A stretch of DNA of 64,000 nucleotides. Source: Melieria omissa. Its lineage: Eukaryota; Arthropoda; Insecta; Diptera; Ulidiidae. The notes below the pieces were generated by a model. It worked only from the letters and a program-made list of their open reading frames with translations. It was not told the origin of the DNA and did no database searches. Both the position numbers and the translations under genes were made by a program. This document shows, in pieces, positions 11,143-20,553 of the stretch (positions within the stretch are counted from its first letter, which is position 1; each line of letters starts with the position of its first letter). Where the stretch lies: the NCBI GenBank assembly GCA_963971225.1, contig OZ020269.1:93310865-93374864 (forward strand). Reading direction: 5' to 3'.

Positions 11143-12298
11143 ACACATCGGCTGATAAGTCCCCGGTCTAGTGCAGAAAACAAAACTTTTTTAGTGAAAT
11201 TCGATTTTATTCATCGACATAGTTTTCTTCAAGAGCGATACATTTATCCCAGCGCTTCTCTAACATTTCGACACCTTTCTTGTAAAACGAATTATCTTTG
11301 GCCTCTAAATAGGCATTTCTTTGAGCGATAACGTCTTCATTCGAGCCAAATTTCTTTCCTTCGATCATGTCTTTTAAGTCTTCGAACAGATAAAGGTCAC
11401 TAGGAGCCAAGTCTGGAGAATAGGGCGGGTTCAGAAGTTATTCGAGGTTTTTTTCTTTTTTGTTCCTTGTTCACTCCTCTCGGGAGCATAGGGCCGCCAA
11501 AAGACAGCCTTGTGTTGGTTACATTAATCAGTTGTGTTGTTCTGCCAGGGTATGTGATTGGCCTGCCGCAGGTAGTCCTAAGTGATGGAATCATCTAACG
11601 CCGCTCAGGAACGTCGCCTCCGCTCGTAGCGGTATCTGTTGTGAGGAGGTTACAGCAGAATGGTTGGGGACCTCGCATTCGAAGTTTAGGTCGTTCAATT
11701 TTGCCATCGAAGCGAGAGACTTGTTGGCACGGTGCATTGCCTTGTCTGTTAGCAAACGCGGCACCCATTTCGGGAACAGCTGCCTCATGGACAAATGTAA
11801 TACCAAATAAAACCCGCACGCCCATTTGATATCTTGACAGTATAAGCTATCTCCTGAAATTTTACTTTACGGCTTTCAAAAACGATTTCGTAGACTTTTT
11901 TACCGTTTTCCGGTGTAACCACCTCAATTGGCCGACCACAGTGCGGCGCATCGTCGGTGTTCGTACGACCACGTTTAAATTGAGCAAATCAATCAATAAT
12001 GGTAGATTTTCCAGGTACAGAGTCCGGATTACACTTATCGAGCCAGGATTTTGTTTCAATAGTGTTTTTTCCCATCAAAAAGCAATGTTTTATGAAAACA
12101 CGAACTTCTTTTTTTCCATTGTTCTTAACGCGAACAAAGTTGTTTAACTAAAACAATTGTTACTATTGAACGAAACGTCACATCGTAATGAAATTTTTAC
12201 AAGTACCTTTTGAAGGTTACTACTTAAAATAAAAAATATTATTTCTCGTTTTGTAGCGCTTACTATGGGTCAGAGTGGGGACTTATCAGCCGATGTGT
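11143..12298 (-). mobile_element. mariner element, irritans-type, defective
   Basis: About 24 bp of perfect inverted terminal repeats begin ACACATCGGCTGATAAGTCC, with TA on both sides (11141-11142, 12299-12300). The subterminal sequence (GTCCCCGGTCT, then TTCAAGAGCGATACA) matches the irritans/Himar-type layout. Minus-strand transposase pieces: GRPIEVVTPENGKKVYEI (~11880-11945), KWVPRLLT (~11755), then immediately GNAPC, then LNPPYSPDLAPSDLYLF and KCIALEENYVDE (end ~11207). The core between KWVPR and the (D)NAPC motif is deleted, removing the first catalytic Asp, and the second reads Gly. A 231-bp retroposon (11446-11676) is inserted. The element is dead but might be cross-mobilised through intact ends. 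Confidence 0.92.
11446..11676 (-). mobile_element. 231-bp A-tailed retroposon inserted in mariner
   Basis: Minus-strand sequence begins GCGAGGTCCCCAACC and ends in an A-rich tail (T-rich on plus at 11446-11464). It is bounded by ATTCGA on both sides (11440-11445 and 11677-11682). Removing it rejoins the mariner frame between FE and LLNPPYSPD apart from a local defect. Truncated relatives are at 18421-18530 and 30359-30479. No clear pol III A/B boxes were seen, so it may be a SINE with another head or a non-autonomous LINE derivative. Confidence 0.75.
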
Positions 12299-12419
12299 TA
12301 TTTGTTGGTTCACTGAAGTTTAAAAAAGCATTTCCAAATATCCAATTATATTGACATTTTACAACAAAATATTAATAAAAAACTAATCCTAATAAAATCC
12401 TCGGAAAAGAAATCCTATT

Positions 12420-14336
12420 GCTTTTCTTATGTTCCCAAAATACAAATGAAAAGACCTCGAAACGTATTTGAAAAATTGCTGCGAATTCAACATTGCAAGG
12501 ACCTCAGTAGAGAGTTAAAAATGGATCCAAACTTCAAATAAGAGGTGAACCGGAAAAAATTTAGAATTTTTAAGAATACATTAAAAAAAAGTAATAGTAT
12601 GATTTTACTAAAATAAACTGCAGTTTATTATACATTTCTTAAACTCGAATTTACAAAAAAATTTCATGAAATATAATTAGTGGTTGCAACATTTTTTTAT
12701 TTTTCTTAACGGTCTTAGTTAGAGACTGGACAGTACTTTCGGTGACTATTGCATAGGCTTGCTTCCATCGATTTCGGAACTCTTCATCATTTTTGCAAAC
12801 TTTCTTTATTTTTCTTAGAGTTTGCTTCATTACAGCCCAATATCTTTCAATAGGCCGAAGTTCCAGGCAGTTGGGACGATTTGCCTCTTTTGGGACCACC
12901 GTGACACAATTTCCTTCATACCATTCCCTAGTTGACCTGGAGTAGTGGCTTGTCGCTAGGTCTGGCAAAAACAAAACTGTTCCTTTGTGCTATTCAATAA
13001 ATGGTACATTCTTTTATATAAATTCTAGAGTTTATTGTTCCTGTCGTAATGAACGCCATGCTCCGTAGACCGCAGGTGCAAATAGCCAAACCATGAAGCG
13101 TTTTGGAAATTTGGTGTATTTCACTTCGGAGTATTTTCTTTGTGTTCCATTCTTATTGTTTGTAGTGAAATAGGCATTCCCAGGCAACTGCTTGAAGTCC
13201 ACCTTAGAGTAGGTTTCATCATCGATAATCACGCAATCGAACTTGGTTACGTAATCGTCATACAGTTTTCGAGCCCTCGTCTTCGCTATTTTTTCTTTTG
13301 CTTCCGACCGGTCAGGCACTTTCTGCTGTTCGTTGGTTCTTCGCTTATATCACATCTCAGTTGATTGCGATGTGCCTGATGCAGCTGCAACATCTCAAGT
13401 CGACCTCGTGCGGTTTTTCCGATATGTGCTAACAAACTTCTTCAGCACTTCTGGGTTGCTTGGACCCTGTTTTCTGCCTGATTCTTCGGCTCTGTAGATG
13501 GAGTTTCCCACGTTGTAGTTGTTTATAACATTATAAACCGTCACTACGCTCGCTTTGCTTTCCCTTGCAATGCTTAGTCTAGACTTCGTCTTATCAGTCA
13601 AGTAAATGTCCAGTATTGATTTGCGGCAGCGCTTTTGCTGGCTGGAAATGTTGACTAGAGTAGATCCAAGATGCAATTGAGTAATAAAGCAAGAAACTGC
13701 AATATTTATAGATACTTTCACTCCCAAATACCAGCCTCCTAACTCTTGGCATTTTCGAATGCTGGATGCCTAAAAATTCTAAATTTTTTCTGGTTCACCT
13801 CTTATTTGATTGTAACTGGTGATGAGCGACAAATTTCCGAATAGAAGCACCGAGACGATCGGGTACCGAAAAAAAGTCGCCTTGAGAAGTGAAAAATAAA
13901 GACAATGCTTATTTGTTTCTATGATTCAGAAGGCATTATTAACAAATAATTTCTTCCAACTGGCGAAACTGTTAATGGCGTGTTTTATGAGGCGTTTGCT
14001 GGCTCGTGTTCGTCATGTGAGGCCACAATAACGTGAAAATGATGCTTGTGCCTGTTACACTATAACGCACCGTCTCATCGATCCAACTTGGTAACCGATT
14101 TTTTGATCAAAAATTCCATTTTTACCATCAATCACTCGCTCTACTCACCTCTGTGTGACTTCTATCTGTTCGATAAAATGCATTGGTCGATGAAAGGACA
14201 ACCATATTCTGACGTTGAAGCGATTCAAAATGCGACGACCGACATTTTCAAGACAATGTACACAGATGTCTTCAAAAAATCATTCGATGATCTAATTGAT
14301 TGTGCAAAACGTTGTTTCGAAGCAGAAAAAGGCTAG
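12420..14336 (+). mobile_element. Second mariner (DD34D-type) relic, split by a D37E transposon
   Basis: On the plus strand the reading ...FEKLLRIQ...DPNFK stops at 12538 and resumes at 13803 with YLIVTGDE, the first catalytic-Asp motif of mariner. The C-terminal half runs through YNAPSHRSNLVTDFL (~14061-14105), a degenerate YSPLCDFYLF and KRCFEAEKG, ending at 14336. The Asp expected in HDNAPSH reads Tyr. Several stops and frameshifts lie at 13830-14040. No terminal repeats were located, and the N-terminal ~100 residues are absent or unrecognisable. Confidence 0.85.
12541..13802 (-). mobile_element. Tc1/mariner-superfamily D37E-type element, full length, degenerate
   Basis: Terminal inverted repeats of about 35 bp start AGAGGTGAACC; TA flanks lie at 12539-12540 and 13803-13804. 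Length is 1262 bp. The minus-strand transposase is in three pieces: an HTH part (~13640-13395: KSRLSIARESKASVVTVYNV), a first catalytic Asp block (13319-13032: CVIIDDETYSKVDF), and PDLATSHYS...LRPIERYW (12974-12651). I count 37 residues between the second Asp (PDL) and the Glu (PIE), the ITmD37E spacing known from mosquitoes. Frameshifts separate the pieces, so it is not functional. It sits inside the mariner at 12420-14336. Confidence 0.9.
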
Positions 14337-14516
14337 GTGTGCGTCGGCGAAGAGGGAGAGTGTGTATCCGATAAAAGGACCAATTTGAGGAGCTCCTATC
14401 CTCTCTTGGTGTGACAACTTGAAAGTGCGTTCGCGAATGGAACGAACTTTTGCAGCAGATGGTAACCGATCGACCGGCCATAACAAATTGTTGTAGTCAG
14501 TTCAATAAGTAAGTAT
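14337..14516 (+). mobile_element. 5'-truncated LINE 3' end (RTE-like)
   Basis: The plus strand encodes the degraded tail of a LINE ORF2 (R-R-G-R...KDQ...LGVT) like the better copy at 20372-20553. It ends in an AAGTAAGT-type simple tail and abuts the last codons of the mariner ORF at 14336, suggesting insertion at that point. Confidence 0.7.
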
Positions 14517-14608
14517 GTCGTAGTGTCGTTGTTTGCATATTTAGGGCACTGAGAACTTACAGATCGCCCAACATAGAATTTTTTTCCTTTTCCTTTTCTT
14601 TGAAAGTT

Positions 14609-15006
14609 GGTTGGTTGGTTAAGTGGCTGCCTCTGTATGAGACACACTTAGGCCTATGGGCCCGTTGTGATACCACAAATTCCACCCGTTTGAAATGTGT
14701 ATGCAACACTGTTTTTTCCAACATGTGATACAACACACATTTCAAACGGATGGGGGGAAAGGGAGGGAGGGGACCTACAGTTTAACGCCGAATCCGAACG
14801 GCGATTGGCAGTTTTTTCTTTTCACACTTGGAGGTTTTGCCATTGCCTGCCAAGAGCGCACTTGTGCGATTCTTGTAATTCTCATTTCCTTCATGTGGAT
14901 AGCGATAGAAGTAAATGAGTGTTCTTTCCAGCCCCAGCCAGGAATCGAACCTGGAGCGCTCGGTATGAGAAGCCAGCGCGCTACCCGCTGAGCTATCGAG
15001 GCCGAC
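14609..15006 (-). mobile_element. tRNA-derived SINE, family 1, full length
   Basis: On the minus strand it starts GGCCTCGATAGCTCAGCGGG (A box TAGCTCAGCGGG), with the B box GGTTCGATTCC about 35 bp further. It ends in a short AACC-type tail (GGTT repeats on plus at 14608-14620). The 12-bp target-site duplication TCTTTGAAAGTT is perfect (14597-14608, 15007-15018). Length is 398 bp. Matches at 26607, 44045, 47636, 57403, 59313 and 60751 define a family. Perfect flanks suggest recent insertion. Confidence 0.9.
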
Positions 15007-15018
15007 TCTTTGAAAGTT

Positions 15019-16227
15019 AGTATTTGCGTTCTAAAAACTATTATTTTAACATCATCATCTTCATTAAACACCGCTTTTAAACTTTAAAATTTAAAGCCTT
15101 TCCACTCTTCAACGATTTTGTAACACTAAGGACCATCAATTGGTCTATATAAGATTCTTAGCAGTAGTCCAACCTATCCTTACATTATAAGGATTTTGGG
15201 AACAAACTAACAATTTGAATTTCTTATAGCTTAGTCCATAGAAAAAAGTAGATAGAAGAAAACATGACAAATATTTTGTCATAAAGTTTCTATTCCATTA
15301 ACCCAACAACCCTCAAATTGTTCTGTGATTTTTTGCTCAATTTTGGAGTGCCAAGTTTTAAGTGTGTTTTCATTAATTATGAAAGCAATTTCACGCTTTT
15401 AAAATTTGTCTTCCTAATTATGAAAACAACATGCCACACATTTCAGTATTTTGTGCCCAACTATGGCCTTAAAGATTCCAATACATTCCATCAACATGCG
15501 CGTTTTATTTGCTTGTGACCCACGCCCAATGAGCAATTTCTGCAATTTCCACATTCTTCATAACGATTTGCCAATATCTTCAAGCCACGTTACAACTGTT
15601 GACACTACTGTTGGCAACTGGCGAACCAACACCCTTTTGTCCCTTTGACAAATAGCTCAAAATACTGTTTCGTTCTATTTTATGCCATGTCCGCTGGCCG
15701 CGTCTATATTTAGGTCGAAAAAATATGCTGCCATTTTAGGGGGGAAGCGCTGGCACAACACGCGCATACCTAATAATGCGCACAACATGCGCAATAACTC
15801 CGGAAGCTTATACATTTTGTTTTTGTTGTTCTGCTTGGATTACGTTTTTGTTCTTTGTAAGCTTAGCCATTTCGTCCGGTTGCATAGCGCTCGTCGATCA
15901 GTGCGATACAGCTACAGCGCTATCGAAAATGAATTGTGTTCAAAAGTCGCAGCGCGGCGATTTGAATTCGAAATGAGTTTTGTAGGAAGGCGGCGACGAG
16001 TGTCCGCTGCTGCTGTTATTGCTGTTGCACGTCTACTTGCTTTACCAGCAGTGCTGTCGGTAATCGAAGCGAAATGCGCCGCTAACTGTTCACACAGGTG
16101 CAGCGCTGTCCAGTTAGTTGCACTGCTTCTTTAATGCTGCTTCCGTGCTGTGTGCTGCAATTAACGCCGTTTGGTTGATTGCTGTCATTTCAAGCGATGT
16201 TTCGTAGAGTAAAATGCAAGTCTTTTG
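15019..16227. other. Intergenic, partly GC-rich; no gene assigned
   Basis: 15019-15650 is AT-rich and featureless. 15660-16200 is GC-richer and holds a 150-codon ATG-started plus-strand ORF (15682-16134) with no recognisable domain and low-complexity Ala/Val/Leu runs; I do not treat it as a gene. Poly(A) signals for the 16.5-kb gene (TTTATT on plus) are at 16228-16233 and 16261-16266. Confidence 0.45.
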
Positions 16228-16467
16228 TTTATTATGAATAAATAAATTTGGGCGCTTGTTTTTATTTTTTGATTAAAAATTTTGAAACACAGAAAAGAAA
16301 GTAACAAAACTGTTAACAATAACTTTCATCTTCTTAGTCCTATCGTATATAGACAAATTAGGAACACTACGCTGCTTTATCAAAAATCTCATCCTAGCAT
16401 TTGTTTTCTTCATCTTCTTCATGGTATTTTTTGTTTTTTCCACAGCATATCGCAAGCTAACTACGAA

Positions 16468-17090
16468 CTACTCGAGCTCTTGCTTTATCAACATTCCAGC
16501 TAACGCTGTGCTTTGCACTTGCTTAGTCGCCTGTTCCGGCTTGCCCTCTTTTGCGGTCACTGGCTGCGCTTCCGCGGCGCGTGTCAACACCTCTTTGTTG
16601 TTGGCCTTTATTGAATTGGCTGTGGCGGACGAGAGCGGAATCGCCACGTACTGGTGGCCGCTTCCATCTGGCGGAAAACGCAAGAAATGCAAACAGTTTA
16701 AAATTCTTATCGATCTACTGTAAAAATATTTATTAAGCCATAACTACCTTCTTCGGTGTGCAGCTGCAAGTGGCCGGACTGGATCAGTTGCAAGAGCACC
16801 TCCTGCGGTATGCTGGACAGCGCCGTAGCAGGATATATGAAGTTCTCGGCAGCGGCGGTGGTGGTCTTCTCTTGTGGTGTGGGCTGCGGCGTGGCGTATG
16901 GCGTTAATTTCGGCACCGCTGAGGCCATGGCGGGCGGCGCGGCTGGTCCAGCAGTGGGAGCACTTTCTGCAGCTACGCTGGTCTCGGGCAGTGCTGCGTC
17001 AGCGGACGCAGTATTCTTGGCGCCATTGATTGTGGGCTCGGCTGGCGATTCCACGTCGGAAGAATCCTCGGATTCGTTGCCGGAAGACAT
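16468..17090 (-). CDS. Acidic Ala/Pro-rich protein with C-terminal SUMO motif, two exons
   Basis: Coding exons are 17090-16748 and 16667-16468, joined across an 80-bp intron (donor G|GTAGTT, acceptor TTCCGCCAG|AT). They encode 180 aa. The N-terminus MSSGNESEDSSDVESP is acidic with casein-kinase-2-like sites. Residues ~25-85 are Ala/Pro/Thr-rich and probably disordered. The best-ordered segment spans the splice: IPQEVLLQLIQSGHLQLHTEE then DGSGHQYVAIPL (~95-127), resembling an interaction helix plus beta strand. The last residues, LIKQELE, contain a psi-K-x-E sumoylation consensus, common in transcription regulators. A 3' splice site (TTTTTTCAG at 17106) lies 15 nt upstream of the ATG, so a 5' UTR intron is likely. 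The open frame continuing through the junction with unchanged composition supports a real gene. I do not recognise the family; a nuclear role is inference. Confidence 0.85.
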
Positions 17091-17383
17091 TGGTGAGCGA
17101 TCGTCCTGAAAAAAGACCAAAAGCAGAAAAAAGCGTGTTTAAGAGCGAAATGCTTGAACAGTGGTCTAAACATTTAGATGATGCGCCGGCAACAGCTGAC
17201 AAGCGACATGACGCACTGACGACGCACACAATGCGCAGCCGCGCCTCGCTGCTTGATGCAGTTGAACGCACTAGACAACCTGTCGCTGTTTGACTTTGCG
17301 CCGTGACAAAAACAGCACGCAACATCCAGCAACAGCAACAGCGTCTGCCGCAATCGATATTTGTGCTTCAGTTCTTTGTAGCA

Positions 17384-17518
17384 ATGCAATTTTGTTTGTT
17401 GTTTTTCTTTCTCGTATTATTTTGCTCGACAGCAGCAGTCGCCAAAGCGTCTTCGACTGCTTCTGCGTCTGGCGTTGAGGTAGCAGCGGCCAAAGATGCT
17501 ATTAAGAGCTGTGACTAA
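17384..17518 (+). CDS. Candidate 44-aa secreted peptide, head-to-head with the 16.5-kb gene
   Basis: The ATG at 17384 opens MQFCLLFFFLVLFCSTAAVA, a textbook-looking signal peptide with a possible cleavage after AVA. A 24-residue Ala/Ser-rich mature part follows, ending SCD, with TAA at 17516. A TCAGTTC initiator-like element lies at 17368-17374; no strong TATA box is visible. It lies in the upstream region of the minus-strand gene, so it could instead be 5' UTR or promoter sequence of that gene, and the T-rich hydrophobic core could arise by chance. I do not recognise it. Confidence 0.25.
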   Translation: MQFCLLFFFLVLFCSTAAVAKASSTASASGVEVAAAKDAIKSCD

Positions 17519-18420
17519 GGGGGAATATTAAAATACTGACTGCATTTTTTGCCGCCGCAGCAGCTACGTGGCTCTGCTGTTAGTTGTAACATTTACGCGT
17601 ATTTCCTTAATATGGAATTTGAAGAAGAAAAATGTAGTAGCAGGAAAAACTTTATCGAACGTGAGTGTATGACCATCACAACTAGGCAAACTTGACCATT
17701 TTCAGAAATGGGAAATAATTGATTTAATGAATTATCCACAGTAGTCGCTCGTATCGAACGCAAGAAGCCAATGCCAATGATAATTGAAATGGAGCTACAT
17801 CGGAGATCTACGCGCTGACTAGTGGTTCAACACTTTAACCGCAGAGTTATAGTGGCAACCAATTCATTAGAGAATATTTTGATTTCTTATATAACACGTA
17901 CCACAGCTCTGAGCAGGCAATAAAGACCGAGATTGCTGCAATAATCTGTGTGGATCAAAAGTGATTGTTTATATGAAAAGAAGGAATCTACATTTGAATG
18001 ACTGTTTGGATCCTTCGATTGGAAGAGTTTTATAGCCAACCGAAAGATTACTTTTGTTATTTGTTTAACCTTAGAACTGTCCTTAAATTTTATCACTGCA
18101 TTTTCCTCCTTTGGGGAGCTGTACAACTCAGTGTACTTTGTCTTAAAATTAGTCTATATCTTTATATTTCGTTTAAGTATTTGATAAATTAGGTTACTAT
18201 TTTTTTATAAAAAAATATATAAATAAAGCAAAAGTGCGTCATGCAAAAGACGGTCAAGTTAAGTTGGTACTTTGATCGATGATTTTCTAACATTTATTTC
18301 AACACATTAATAAAGAGTTAAAAACAAAGTCTGACAATAAAATGTTACAAATTTAAATAAAGTTCAGTTTATCTCATTCAAGTAGACAATGGAAGGAGTA
18401 AACTTTAAAATACGACAGGA
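17519..18420. other. Intergenic, no gene recognised
   Basis: GC content falls beyond 17640 into AT-rich sequence. ORFs are short and without motifs on both strands. Confidence 0.5.
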
Positions 18421-18530
18421 CAATCACCTACCCTGGCAGAACAACAACCAATTAACGTAACCAACACAAGGCAAGTCTTGTGGAGGCCCTATGCTCCAGA
18501 GAGGAGTGAAAAAGGAGAAAAAAAACAAGG
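18421..18530 (+). mobile_element. A-tailed retroposon fragment (relative of 11446-11676)
   Basis: Plus-strand ACCTACCCTGGCAGAACAAC, then ACCAACACAAGGCAAG and GGCCCTATGCTCC, matches the 3' part of the 231-bp retroposon and ends in an A-rich tail near 18510-18530. It is 5'-truncated. Confidence 0.7.
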
Positions 18531-18654
18531 GGATAAAAATGAGTACAGTCACGACAACCAAAGAGCTTAAAGAACTGAAGATGATAGAAGTAGTCAACTT
18601 CCAAATGCTTGGGATAAAAGCAAAAGAAAAATAGGGACTTAAACAGTAGTTGGT

Positions 18655-18782
18655 GGTCGATGGCAAAGAGGTAGATCGTGTATTCGGTGGAAGGACCAAT
18701 GTGAGGAAGCTCTACCATCTCTTCGTGTGACTATCTGAGTCGTCTGAAGAGAACTTTAAGATAACAAGCTGGTAAGTAAGTT
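18655..18782 (+). mobile_element. 5'-truncated LINE 3' end (RTE-like)
   Basis: GTCGATGGCAAAGAGGTAG, then CGGTGGAAGGACCAATG and CTACCATCTCTTCGTGTGAC, aligns by eye with 20372-20553, and the copy ends in GGTAAGTAAGTTA. It is heavily degraded. Confidence 0.65.
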
Positions 18783-19462
18783 AGAAAGGGAAGAACCTAA
18801 GATGCTGATAGTGAAATTATTATTTTGAGTGTTTGAAAAACTGTCCTATTCCTAATATTTTTCGAATTACGCCTAGTTCTCTCTTATCTATCTTTAAGGA
18901 TTCAAGGCTTCTAGGTGCAAAAGAAAATGTGCTATGAGGAATAAAATTAATGGGAGAGTTTGGAGAATTGATTCGTATGAATTAGAATTAGTTGAGTTTG
19001 AAACTTAAAAAAGTAATAGTATTAATCTATTATTAAATCTGCCTAAGCAACTGATTAGGTAGTAGAAAAAAACCGAATATTAATAAAAGCATATTTAAAA
19101 TATTACTTAAATAAGATACTTTGCCATAGCGTGTAAGTTTTTAATTAATTAATTAACGATATTTTTGTTGTAGACAAAGCAAAGTCAATGCCTAAAGAAT
19201 TTGATAGGCTTTTAAATAGATTATTTTTTTATAAAGTCATACATTCCTCGAATCTTTGTCTATTGTAGGATCCGATAACCAACTTGGATTGCTTTAAACC
19301 TGGTTGATTTTCCCAGTATTGATTCCTTACAGACGAGACAACAGTCTCGTCCTTTGTCCATCCTTTAGGATGGAGGAAGCTCCTTTTCCCAAACCACAAA
19401 AACGCCTTAGAACGTCGAAGAGGTCTGTGTGGAATATTGAAATTGATTTTTTTAATATAAAC

Positions 19463-20180
19463 GGACAGTTAAACCGACCGATAAATATTTTCGTTTTCTC
19501 ATCTTCCTGATAAATATAAATTTAACAAGTCTGATTTGTTGGCAACACTGGTCTACGATGGGCAGCACTTGGCGGCGCAATCAGCTGTGAAAACTGATAA
19601 TTATTTTTGAAGGAAAAAAATAAAAATTTTGCCTGGCAAAATCTTGTTGATGCTTTTACTGCCAGATGGGGCGTGTCCCGACGTTGGAAATCGTTGAGGG
19701 ACAAGTTTGACAGCTTGAAGCGTAAGTCCAAGCTGGAACTTGCAGCGCAGAAGAGCGAGACGTATCGCACAGGTGGCGGCCCAGCAGCGATTGGACATGT
19801 CAGCAGTGCAAAGCAGTGAAATAGTCCAATTGGCTGTTATATGTTATATTTGCCGCATTTTGCGACTCCGTACCTTCAAAAGCGTCTTCCAGTGCATGAA
19901 TTTAAGAAACACGCCTATTATCCATACCGAAAGATCTCAAATTCAAATTTCATTTCAAATTGTAATTTCATTATCAGCTGTTTTTTGTTTGTAAACAAAC
20001 ATATGCATGAACTTGGCACCACTTCCACTTAAAGTTCACTTTAAAGTTTAACAGGCACTCAATCCTCCCGGTAAATTTAATCGGGAGGATAGCTTAACGG
20101 GCAGTTGACGAAAACGAAAATGCGTTTATCGGCCCGTTAAAGTGAACTTTAAAGTTAACGGGAAGATGAGAAAACGGCCC
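19463..20180 (+). mobile_element. PIF/Harbinger-like element with Myb/SANT ORF, left end missing
   Basis: The right end is intact, ending AAGATGAGAAAACGGCCC and followed by TAA. The left terminal repeat present in the sister copy (37690-38469) is absent. The open frame 19601-19819 reads WQNLVDAFTARWG, then RRWKSLRDKFDSLKRKSK and TYRTGGGPA. Spaced tryptophans and the TGGGP signature match the Myb/SANT-like DNA-binding protein that accompanies Harbinger transposases. No ATG starts this frame, so it is a remnant of a longer gene. No DDE transposase is present. Confidence 0.8.
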
Positions 20181-20371
20181 TAAACCTTTTTTTATTTTGC
20201 TACCTCAATATGCCAACGTGCCTCTTTGTGGAAACTTGCGCTCTCTATGGTTCTATTTTAAAGTCTTAAGAGTGCATTGAAATGAAAGATAAACTAAATG
20301 TTTCAGTTTAAAAGAGACAAGCATACATGTTTTTCTCTATTTTGGTGAAAAAGGGGTTCAATGCGATGATT

Positions 20372-20553
20372 GGAGGTAGACGGCGAAGAAGGAGACCGTG
20401 TCTCCGGTGGAAGGACCAAGTTTAAGAGGCCCTGTCATCTCTTGGTGTGACCAACTGGAAAAGGCGCGCGCAAAGCAGAGGCGCCTGGAGAGAAGTTTTG
20501 CGACAGGCCCTAACCTGATAACGGGTTGTTATGGCCAGTTAAGTAAGTAAGTA
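20372..20553 (+). mobile_element. LINE ORF2 3' end (RTE-like), best copy in window
   Basis: Plus frame GGRRRRRPCLRWKDQV, one stop, then EALSSLGVTNWKRRAQSRG and AWREVLRQALT*, ending at 20518. This is the conserved C-terminal tail seen in RTE/CR1-type LINE ORF2 (GRPxxRWxDxV...LGVxNWRxxAQDRxxWR). After the stop come about 30 bp and a TAAG tetranucleotide tail. It is 5'-truncated; further copies are at 14337 and 18655. Confidence 0.8.

Noticed and set aside
15682..16134. 150-codon plus-strand ORF
   Set aside because: No domain, low-complexity Ala/Val/Leu tail from GCTGTTGCTG-type repeats, no splice signals or polyadenylation context in its favour.
16756..17325. Plus- and alternate minus-frame ORFs over the 16.5-kb gene
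   Set aside because: They are shadows of an Ala/Pro-rich GC-rich exon; only the chosen frame is continuous through the splice to a matching second exon.
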